64,000 nucleotides of DNA. Origin: Paramacrobiotus metropolitanus. Its lineage: Eukaryota > Tardigrada > Eutardigrada > Parachela > Macrobiotidae. Made by a program: the position numbers and the translations under genes. The stretch is taken from assembly GCF_019649055.1 (NCBI RefSeq), contig NW_026570228.1:2108001-2172000 (forward strand), read 5' to 3'. The notes under the pieces are model-generated. The model saw only the letters and a program-made list of their open reading frames with translations. It was not told the origin of the DNA and did not search any database. Shown here piece after piece: positions 25,995 to 36,184 of the stretch (within the stretch, counting starts at the first letter, position 1; every line of letters begins with the position of its first letter).

Positions 25995-26003
25995 CATTAC
26001 TTA
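25995..26003. repeat. Right 9-bp target site duplication (CATTACTTA)
   Basis: Identical to 22918-22926. It marks the right edge of the foldback element. Confidence 0.9.
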
Positions 26004-27006
26004 CAAGTTATAGATGTAGTTTTACTTATTTGATTTATATTATTACAGCTAACCATAAGAAGAAGCTTTATTTTGTGCACCGCGATAATATTATTGCCTG
26101 AAGCAGTTGGCCATGGCAAAAACTAAGTTAAGTTTCCAGATTTTCATGCATGCTCAAATAATTAGGCGCATATATTAAAACATGATAAAAATATTATATT
26201 AACACGAGCACTGTAAAACCACTACCCGACGACCCCACCGGAAGTACTTAACGATAACACCGAAAAATGCTTCAATAGTCTGATATCAATGTGTTCACTC
26301 ACTACACCGGCTCGACTCACTACACCGGCTGGCAGTCTTTTTACTCTTTTAGGCCGGCATAGTAAATAGTCGCTGCATTCCGTGCGGCCCGTGTCTGTAC
26401 GGTGTACCGGGCCACCGCCCACCGGCATACATACCTACTTACGCTATGAATGACATCAGACCGCAGAACGAATTATGAATGAACCATACAAACCGCTGAA
26501 TGAAGCCGATTGGCTAAAAAGCCGCCAGTTGCCCAGGTATGTACGTATGTACCTATCCACCAGAGTTTCAGCCACATTTTATTAACACAGCATCCAATGC
26601 AAACCCACATGAGCGCATGGTAATAATCGCCTGCATCTGCGTACCAACCCAGCACTGATTCATGTCTTTGTTGTCTGCACTGATACGTGACGGACAGCCT
26701 GTGTGGTCGTCGCCCTTGAAAATCAGACCTGATAAAATCGGCTTTCATTCCTGGACGAGTGAAAACGCAGAAGAGCAGATCCAGGCGGTCGCGCGGATGA
26801 GTTTGTTCAGTTGCTAATTTTTCAGTTTCGGGGCCGGTTCTTTCGCAGCTCCACGTTTTCTGGTAACATTTTTGCCCATATTTTGTGGCCTTTTCCTCGG
26901 GTGTCGGTTCTTCGGTTAACCAAGGAAATTCTTTCCCATTCTCTCGGTTCTTTTTCGGTGCAGTTTGTTTTTGTACAATTTTTTGGTTAAGCACACTGCG
27001 ACAGGA
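26004..27006. other. Spacer and 5' region of the Boule-like gene
   Basis: No gene is supported. A 173-codon frame on the minus strand (26473-26994) ends inside the presumed 5' UTR of the downstream gene and lacks splice or family support. Short tandem CTACACCGGCT-like repeats lie near 26300-26330. Confidence 0.45.
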
Positions 27007-29822
27007 ATGGCGTACACTAATAGTCCCAGCTATGTATCGGGAACCGGGCCGACCTTCAGTACTATCAGCGACTTGATAAAAGCTGCTACGGCTAGTGAGG
27101 ATGCGCCTCTGCGACGTCCTCCTACCGAGGGATTACGCAGCGACCTGCTGAACGGACGCAGTGGCAGTCAGAACAGCAGCCTCCTGACTGATCACATGGA
27201 GCCGGATGCCATGAAACAGCATGACCGCTCGCTGAACTCCTCGCGCCAGGAAGCCCGCTCCCGTCCACGCCTGCGCGCGGCCAACGAGAAGATCCTGGAG
27301 ATAAAGAATCGCATCTTCGTCGGTGGCCTGAACAAATCGGTAAGATTGTAAGAACGCTTTTTTACGTGCGCAGTTATTGAGCGACTGCAGTCAACGGTGT
27401 AACACGGAAGTTTCCACAAATGACAGTATCATGGATTTGTCATTTTTGTAATTTTTATCAGCTTGCCATTTATTTCCGTACTTCACTAAAAATGGAATTT
27501 TGGATTAAGTTGTTCACTAAAAATGGAATTTTGGATTAAGTTGGGTTTTATGAATTTATGTTATAATTTACACTTTGTAGAATGATATATTGATGGATAG
27601 ATTTATTGCACAATTTTTCATTTTAAAATTAATGCATTTATCCTTTTTCGTATCAGCTTGACTCTAAAAAATTCAAAAAGGCGTTATCTGTTTTAAAAAA
27701 AGTGTTTGATAATAATTTCTCCCGTTCTTCCTGCCGTAGTGGCTGTTTTGAAGAGAAAGGCAGCCACTACCAACTTTGAAAGGATTAAAAAAAATTTAAG
27801 TTCGCTCCGTATTTTAGGAAAATTGTACGTCTGCGTTTCAAGATTGAGTTGTTGCTCAAGTTGTGCAATGAAATTATCTGCACTGTTAAAACTGAAAGAA
27901 ACTAATTTTTCGATACAAGATATTATTTATTGCATCACTTCCATTTGCTAAAATTAATCGGAGCCATTTTAAAATTTTTACAACGAAAAACTAATTTAGT
28001 TTTTTTATTGTTTTCCTAGATTAATGAGGATGATCTGCGCGAACTGTTTGGATCATTTGGTGAGATGCTGGAGGTGCAGATCAAGTTGCGCGGCGATGAA
28101 AATGCTCGCGGGTGAGTTTTCTTCTGAACTGTGCAGTGATCGATTCTTATTCGAGAATTTTTCTGGTCGAAATTAGGTATGGCTTTGTGACGTTCAAGAC
28201 ACCGTCGGACACGGACAAAGCGCTGCGAGCTGTAAGTGCTGCTCTACTCTGACTGCTTCTATGCTCCTTTGTGCCATGGTGACTGTATTCTCTTGATCGC
28301 TTTGATGTTCGATAGGGTGCTGGGGAATCACTGAGTATTAAAGGTCATAAGCTGGTAGTGCAGCCAGCCTATCGTCGCGTGGAGAATCATGCAAGAGGTG
28401 AGGATACTCGGCAGTCACGTTGGATTTGCTTTTATTCGTTAGCTTGACAGTGCATTAGTAATTAACGATAACTGTAATACTTTTAAAGATTTTTTTTGTG
28501 TTTTACAACGCTCACAAACTGCACGTTGTCGATTATCTTTGTTTTCTGTGAAACCGTAATTCGCGAGATTTAACCTGGTAGTTAAAATGTTGGAACTTTT
28601 ACATATTAAATTGTTAAGCCTTTGTGTATTGTAGTGTACCAGCCTTGTGTAGATACGATAATTTCATTTGATGAGAACGACGGTGATTGGGTAGTTTGTG
28701 AACATGTCTTTCATTTGACAGGTCTGAATTCACTATCGCTGAACGGCAATCAGAGTCCGGCTGGTCTGCTCGGTTCATCCATGATGATGTGTCCTACCAT
28801 TGGCTCATTCCCGTCCTATCCGTTCGGTTTTCCCGGTAGCACCCTTCCCGGCACCTATCCGTTCTATCCTTCACCTTACTATCCAGTAAGACATCTTTTG
28901 TCGGTAGATGTGAGAATATGATCATGCGGCACGGCGGAAATTCATGCCGATAACGGCTGCTTTGTCAACTTGAAAACTGCTTGTTATGAAGCTGAATATT
29001 TTTGGTTGTTGTACAGGAGCTGCGGATCCCATGTCGCGCTGGCCGTTGACTTATCCCATGCCGAATTATCCGTGGGGAATGCCGATGGGAAATTCCGTAT
29101 CGATGCCCTGTCCGACTCCGCATGGAATCCGATGCCACCGTATTTGCCGGCTGATCGTCAGGTGATTGATGGAATATTTTGAGTTTAATTCTGACTGGAT
29201 ATTAATGATAAATATATTTTTTAGCATTTCTGAGTGTCTGGTTAATGTACATCGAATTTAGCTACATTTCATTCCCAGTGATAAACGGAGATCAGCTGTG
29301 TGTTATCGGTCAAGTCCATTTGAAATTCATTTGATATTCAAGATGAATTCATTGTTTAAATTTTTTTCCAGCAGATCCCGACGCGTCCAAGCTCATCTGA
29401 CCCATCGGAAAACGATCAGTTCTCACCAGCTCCTGCCGGAAGCCCAAATTTTGCTTATCCACCGGCACCTATTATCCAAGTGGACAGTGTAAGTTCGAAA
29501 TTGATCATAATGGGAATTTGGAAACAGAGGCTGCTTACATTATAGCGAACTTCCATTAGCGAAATTATTAAATCAATTGCATGTTAGCAGATTTGAACGT
29601 TTTCTAATCGGCTTGCATAGCAGGCGTGAATTTTGACCGATTTTGTAGTAAGCCATCGCAATGGTTCTGTTCTAGTTGAGCGACGATCCGAGCCTGTTTC
29701 ATTTAAGCCGACCGCGTGGCGGCAGTGGACTGAAGGGAGACTTTCATGATGCCGATAATTTGGGCCGTATCCTGGGTGCTCCCAAGTACCACATTTCGCC
29801 GGATGCCCGCGCCCGCAAATAA
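27007..29822 (+). CDS. RRM RNA-binding protein, Boule/DAZ-like
   Basis: Eight exons (27007-27339, 28020-28111, 28177-28231, 28316-28397, 28722-28885, 29017-29161, 29372-29488, 29676-29822) give about 378 residues. A Ser/Arg-rich N-terminus precedes one RRM at about 102-190. RNP2 reads IFVGGL and RNP1 reads GYGFVTF. The RRM ends with KGHKLVVQPAYRR, in the place where Boule/DAZ proteins have the KLNIxPAI block. The C-terminal half is Pro/Tyr/Met-rich, as in DAZ-family partners of translation factors. Boule acts in germ-cell meiosis by activating translation of target mRNAs. The sixth exon is 145 bases between phase-0 neighbours. The Pro-rich frame is kept only if one G is missing at its start and one in the CATGG of CATGGAATCC. 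The RRM is certain; Boule orthology is probable, and other single-RRM proteins are possible. Confidence 0.68.
27482..27543. repeat. Perfect 31-bp tandem duplication in an intron
   Basis: A 31-base unit starting TTCACTAAAAATGG and ending AAGTTG occurs twice head-to-tail with no mismatch, in intron 1 of the Boule-like gene. Confidence 0.9.
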
Positions 29823-31010
29823 TGGCTGAAATATGGACGGATGAGTTGATAATTTTGTGTAATTTTTTCGTCAACAGCGTTTTGCCAAATGTGTACAGTT
29901 GTACGGGTCGTCTGTGTTTATGCTTGCATTTCAGTTTTTGTTTTTTCTCTGCGCGCGCGGCGGTTGCAAAAGGTTTTATAATTTTCCTCTTTTGAACCGG
30001 CTGGTTTCGTGGTTTCTAAGCTGTGTTTTTTGTACAGTTTTAGTGTGGTGAAAGAGTCGAAATGTTTTTATTTTTTCAGTTTGATACGTGGATGTGTGTA
30101 TGGGTTTCCTTTGGTTTTTATCATGTTTGAAACTTCAGTTGGCTTGGTTGGGTAAGCCCTTTCAAAGATTTTACGTGTGTTAATTTTGTGAGAAGCATTT
30201 TGTGCTCAGTCACAGACTCACAGGTGATGGTTTGAGGAGCTGCGTTTTGATAAAGAGTATTAAAAACATTTGAGTTGGATCGGGTGTATGCTTCTTGCTA
30301 CAGAAGTATAGTAAACGCAAAGAACAGTAGTTTTCCCGAGGCTGCATTACTACTCGTAGTGTTTTTCACGCTTTAGTGTGGTGCGGTTAGTGGGGAGCAA
30401 TTTCAGAAGAATTTGGTTATGATTACTGTAGATTCGTAGAATGAAAATTTAAATGCCGTTTGCTCTTACGCATAAAAATTTAATTTGTTGAACAGTTAGT
30501 CTGTTACCGTGCTAAATGTTTATGCGTTATAGATACCTGTTTGATGTTTTTACTATTATTAATGAAATTTTTCATTATAATAATCTACATGCTTAATGAA
30601 AGCAGTATCGCAGTTTGCACTACAGGGACGAAATAACAGCGAGAAATTCGTGAAATTATGAGAATATTAATAAGTATATCGTAACAGGGCGAAATTCCCT
30701 GTACAGCAAATAGTTTTGCCCGGCAGCCAATCGGTTTGCTCGCTGCGAAAGCCCGCCCACCCATATGGACCAATCGTAAACGTTCTCCGATTCGTTATTC
30801 CACGTCAGGGCAGCTCGTACCGCGTTAAGATCCTACGAAGATTTCCCAACCGTTGCTCAATCGCACAGCGTGGGAATACTGCATTGCTTAACCTTATTTG
30901 TTTTATCTCTGTTTGTTGGGGATTTGTTTTGCCATACGCACTCTTTTCCTTCAGTTAACCCCCAACTACTGCTATTACTTCTTTCCTGTGCTTGCATGTG
31001 ACAGGGGAAG
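29823..31010. other. 3' UTR of the Boule-like gene and spacer
   Basis: T/G-rich sequence, as expected of a 3' UTR, then spacer leading to the heat-shock-factor-like gene. No further gene is supported. A pyrimidine-rich stretch and CATGTGACAG precede the next start codon, so a 5' UTR intron may end near 31005. Confidence 0.45.
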
Positions 31011-34000
31011 ATGGTGCGCAGTAGTCAGCCCACGTACAAAGAGAATGCATCGCGGCAGAAGGAGAACATGCATATGAGCCTCGTCAATGCGCTGGCCAGC
31101 CTGGAAGAAGCCAGCCGGCGGACCTTCAATACGCGCATGGAAGAGCTGATCTTCCCGGAGAAGATCTGGCTGATCTGCGAGACCAACCTGCTGTCGCGTT
31201 TCATGACGTGGGGCGATGAGAAGGGCATGGTGATGATTAATCTGGCAGAGTTTGAAGACGGACTCCTCGCCAATTACGGCACCACGCATCTGTTCAAGGT
31301 ACCGTACATAGTACATACAGCGGCAACGCTGGGAAATTATATTCGCCAGCATAGCAGTAGTTTTCTTTCGGTTCTTGATTATATTTTAGCATGCATTCTC
31401 CACCCTGAAAACCATGCATTCTCCACCCTGAAAACCAAACTATGACAGTAGACTTCTATATAAATATTTAGTTTGAAATTATTTTGTTTAATTAAACGGT
31501 TAAGCCAATGATCCGTAATTATTGTGGAAGCAACAAGCAGTTATTTATTAAGTTTCCCTTATGAATCATTGTTTGTTCGTGTGCAGTACCGGTAGTTGCA
31601 TGGCAACATAAAGGTTGCACCGCTGACCAGAAACTCGAGATCTTATTTTCGTATCAGTCCGTCACCATCTGCGCCGTTTTCAAAAGCACAGTCTTTAATG
31701 CTTGGCAACCGAGATTCAGCCATGCAACGTTATAACACTGCCTTTATTCTGTATTGGAAGCGTTCGAACTGCTTTTGGAAATAAACAGTTGATTTATACA
31801 AAATTTGAAGATTATTTTTTAACTACTTATTTAGCAGTTAGAACAATACTAATTAATATCAAACAACGCGGTAATTTATTGCCGCTGCTATTTGAAAATA
31901 CTTATATCGTTTTAAAGTGCTTTACAGCGCCTCATGAGGCACCAAGAAAACAATCAGAATCCTATTAAAGATTATTGCACAATGATATAGGTGTCGTTTT
32001 CCGGTTTTAAGCAAATAATTCTGGCATTTGGTACTTCCCTTTTTCAAGGCACATAATAGTATATAAATTTTTATTCATCGTAAGAAAGTGTCATCGTCAC
32101 TGCGCTTGAACTTTTTGTAATACAAAGTAGTAATTTTGATTGATGGCTGCTGCCTATTAAAGATATTTTTTTTCATAGAGTTTAAATTGCTCTGCACTTT
32201 CCATGCGAAAAATCGCCAAACAATTTTGCAGTGCGTTTTCCGCACCGTGATCTTACAAGGCTACTTGCACAATTATCGTGGACATGAGAATACGTAATTC
32301 CTTATGTCCAGAAATTATTGCGGAGACAGTATACGTATTTTGTGTGCCAGAGCATATGCCACAGAAAGTATCAAACTTATTGCAAACATTAATACAAATT
32401 GAAGGAAAATATTGTTAAACAAACAAACCTGATGTAACGAATGAAACATTCGTCTGCGTTTACCAATTAAAGTAGCGAACGGAATGAAAGTAATGGCTTA
32501 AAAGGTTGTGTACGGAAGGAAAAGCAGTGTTAAAACGTTACAGGAATTCACCGGGTGTAAAAGGTTGTGAGCCGAGTGGCGATTATAATTAACGATAAAC
32601 TCTTCAGCAATTTCGGGCTAATCCCAATGTATTGTATTTAGTCACTATTTAGGGTAAACCATTTTGCCACACAGTACGTGACAGGCTGTTCGACTACTGT
32701 AGTACTGGTGGATTCAGTTTGCATTATGTGCCAGCATTTGCATGTCTTAATTTTTTGCTTTTGCAGACAGGCAAGCTGGTGTCGTTCATCCGCCAATTTA
32801 ATCTGTATGACTTCAAGAAAAAGCGCGATCTGTTCCTGGATTTGGATGGGCAGGGCAATTACACACGCTTTGGATTGTACTACCATCAGTATCTGCGCTC
32901 GGGTGATCAGCAGTTGTTGGCGCGATGTGCCCGGAAAGTCGTCAAACGTCTACCCTTGAGCGGCAATAGTGTTCGTGTGATGAAAAAAGATTCCGAGTCC
33001 GATGAGGAGACTCAGGAGAGCATTTCCAGTAGCAAGGTGACGATCGGTGTCTGTTTATAATGATTAAAGTTGACGAAATACTGTATTAACTTTTTAGCAG
33101 TTGGCAGATGTATCGGAGTACTGTATGAAGTTACTATGAACGCTTTGAGTTATGCATTCAGCATTACAAAGTCGGTAAAGCAAAACAAATAAGTAAAATC
33201 TCGTCACTGTACTAAACACGTATGTACAAGTTTGTACTTTTACAATGCGTTCATGCTTACATTTTTCAGGGTATAAAATTAATAAAGTTTAAATTACTTA
33301 CCTGTTACTGGCTACTGCATGATGCATATTACTTACGTTACGACTTACGACTACTTATAATATTATTGTATGTAAACTTATGGCAGCGCTTACTGCTTGC
33401 AGTAACGCACTTGCAAAACATCTCATGGCCAGAAATGCTATACATACTACGGTAGTGATACTACAAAGTGCACATCTGATTTCATAGCGTCATGGGACAA
33501 CAGTTTTATTATCTTTCAGGGACGTCGTCGTCGTGTGACGTACAGGCATTCCACAGCCGATGGCCCTTTGAATGTCCCGTCCAAATCCGGCGTCATCAAG
33601 CGAATGTCATTGCGCGTGGCCAACCGTCGCGCAAAAGGTACAGCCGACAGCATTCCTCTCTTCAATAATAAGCACGCAGGTTAGTTACTGCCAGAACTGA
33701 CCATTAGAAATTTACATCGGCATCCACAATCCGTCGATGTACACTTGAACTTGTCACAGATTGGAAGTGTTTAATACAGTAATGATACTTACCATAGTTT
33801 CGACTGAATGCAGTTTCTGGAAATTTTGCGATTGTGAAATTTTATTACAATAGTAGTACCGTTACTGCATACGACGGTACAGGAAGCAGTTTTGCCTCGT
33901 TGACCATTTATTAGGACGAACGAATACAAGCACCCATTATATTCGTGCATCACATAATTAAGCAGTCTATATACATTATAAATAATAGTTTTAATAGTAA

Positions 34001-35008
34001 AGTACATCCAGCACGAGCACAATTGTTGAATACACTCTGTAGTGCGAAATATTACTTTAATTCGAAGCATTTGCTTCCCGCTTTTGCTGTCGCGGAATGG
34101 GAATAAATCTTGTACAATACATACTGTATACTTTTCAGAGTCAATAAAATAACTGTTTGTTATATACCTACTTGGTAAAGACCGGCAATTATGTGTAACA
34201 CAGGGATGACGCTGGGTCGATAGCGCACACATTGCAGAACGTTAAGCTGAACACTACGTTCCGCTAGTAGTTGACATAACTACCAACCGACTCAAAACGA
34301 AACACTAGGTAACTAGCAGATCAAAACAAACCATCGAGCTGATGCTGCCTCTCGACCGTTCCTAATACACAAGCAGCATTACATCGTTCAATGCTCAACC
34401 GTTGCAACAGAAAACGGTTGAGCATTGAATACTACTGTATACTTATATTGCAGATTTAGGCTTCATTTGGCTACATTAATTTTATTATTACGAATTTTCT
34501 ATGCACACCCAAATTTTCTTATAGCCTAATACAGTACGTAGTATAAAAAACAATTACCTACGCTATGTACTGTACTCATTATTATAAAGATTGTAAAGGT
34601 CACTTAACTGAACTTCGATCGTATTCAGAGTGCTACCTCGTTACGACTGTGAATTTAATAGAGAATTCAACCTGCTTTTGTTTTCTAGTGGCTCGAAAGA
34701 ATCGCGTCCGGACGGAACTGCAGCGCACCAGTCTGATTCAGCGCTGGCTGGAGATGCCGAAAGAATGGTATGACCTCCCGGAATTACAGCGCCGCCGTGA
34801 TCCCACCGCGCGGTCACTGTTCGAGAAGTACAACTGGAATCTGGATCCGATGGTGGTGGGCGATCTGGCGGCACTGGCCAGCTACGGGATGCGGGAGGAC
34901 CACAGTGCGCCCATGACCGATGAGGAGCTGCTGCGCTGGATCAAGGATATGGATAAGCTGCCGGTGCTGTTGTCCGTGGTGTCTGCGCCGGTTTTCCATC
35001 GCCTGTAA
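31011..35008 (+). CDS. Heat-shock-factor-type DNA-binding protein
   Basis: Four exons (31011-31298, 32767-33036, 33520-33679, 34689-35008) join in phase to 345 residues. The HSF domain spans about 46-160: FPEKIWLICE, then W and G spacing, LFK, then the recognition helix SFIRQFNLYDFKKKRD, then YYHQYLRSGDQQLL. The family signature near the helix is normally QLNMYGF or QLNTYGF; here it reads QFNLYDF, so the usual Gly is Asp. The intron splits the domain just after LFK. No leucine-zipper HR-A/B trimerisation region is obvious. Instead an acidic Ser/Glu patch, a basic RRRR segment and a unique C-terminal 110 residues follow. HSF proteins bind heat-shock elements; monomeric HSFY/HSFX-type relatives act in the germline. 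Classical stress factor or divergent relative cannot be decided here, though the missing zipper favours the latter. Confidence 0.8.
31390..31435. repeat. Perfect 23-bp tandem duplication in an intron
   Basis: CATGCATTCTCCACCCTGAA plus AAC occurs twice in a row in intron 1 of the HSF-type gene. Confidence 0.9.
34387..34429. repeat. 17-bp perfect inverted repeat (hairpin) in an intron
   Basis: TTCAATGCTCAACCGTT at 34387-34403 pairs perfectly with 34413-34429 across a 9-base loop, in the last intron of the HSF-type gene. The stem is too short for a usual miRNA precursor (about 22 paired bases plus flanks). Flanking pairing was not seen. Confidence 0.85.
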
Positions 35009-36184
35009 AATGCATACTCTTGATATCGGGGTGTTTGCTTCTGCCTCAAATATTTAGCCCGTTTTTGTTTTGTTTTTTTATCAGAGATTCTACTTTTTAT
35101 TCCCGTTTGTTGTGCTGCTTTCGGCTGTGCTTTTTTGGCTGTTTTCTTGGTTTCGTTTGGTTGTCTTTTGTAGTAGTGTGTTGTGCTGTGCTTTTTTTAC
35201 TGCTTGTACCTGTATATTTATTTTATATCGCTCAATTTACTCCCGACGACTTTTTGATAGCGGCATGGTGTGCTGGCATTCTTATCGTTTTGTATCGTGT
35301 TCTTGGTTTTTCTATCTGTTGCTTGCTGTATTGTGAAGTTAACAAAATGCAGTGTGCTGCAAATTACTTGGTTGCGTAGTATGATTGGTGCTTATCTGCA
35401 AACTTATTACTGCAGACATCTATGCTCTATAGTAATACGCATACGAAGTGGGTTGGACGATATCTTATGTACCTGATAGGAATTTAACAATTTTGAAGGA
35501 AAAATTAATACAAATCAGTCTGAGGCGAAGTGAAAGAGCAATAATTTTATTCAAGCCGGAAGGAATCGTTCGTGCTTTCGGCAAGTTTGAGTTAGGCGCA
35601 TAGATTCACGCAACCGCCCCCGGAAGACAACTGTACGAGTATCTCTTCTGTGCTAACGGCTAAACGCTTTCATTGCTGATCCAGCCAGCCAGCCTGTTGA
35701 TCACTTAAATCACTTGATCTTTTTATCAAGTATGACGGTTATAGTCCTACTGTTTTTCAAATTACACCATAAATTTTTACGGAAAATCTGCTTTTTATGG
35801 AGCTATAGAACGTTGCAAACAAGTGAGTTCTGATATTACTGGAAATAGCGCCGGACCTGCCTATTTTTATGATTAATTTATCGTAAATTCGTAATGACGT
35901 GCTTCTGTAAGTGTAGAATGTAGATCGAGTTTTTTTCTGCTTCGTTTCCACGTTTGTAACAATTTTGTTTCAGTTTTCACGAAGTTGTTTTTCAATCGGT
36001 AATATCGGTTTCATCTTCAGAACACCAGATTTTTGGTTTCGATAACGCTTTTCGGGTTAACATCACTTTAGAAGCAGTAGATACGGTACTGCACGATGTA
36101 CGTTGTTCCTATGTCCAGTGTTTTACTCGTCGTTGCCTAACTAGACTTTCGCACAGTCATAACCTGCTCACGGTAACCGCTATT
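35009..36184. other. 3' UTR of the HSF-type gene and spacer
   Basis: Very T-rich at 35040-35360, as expected of a 3' UTR, then mixed spacer. Several short frames arise from the T-rich tract. The end (about 35970-36184) is probably the 5' UTR of the BTB gene. No other gene is supported. Confidence 0.5.

Noticed and set aside
26473-26994. 173-codon open frame on the minus strand
   Set aside because: It starts from a non-ATG codon, overlaps the 5' UTR of the Boule-like gene in antisense, has no splice partners, and its composition changes mid-way.
35020-35476. Long hydrophobic frames after the HSF-type gene
   Set aside because: They come from a T-rich 3' UTR; poly-T gives Phe/Leu runs. No splice or signal context supports them.
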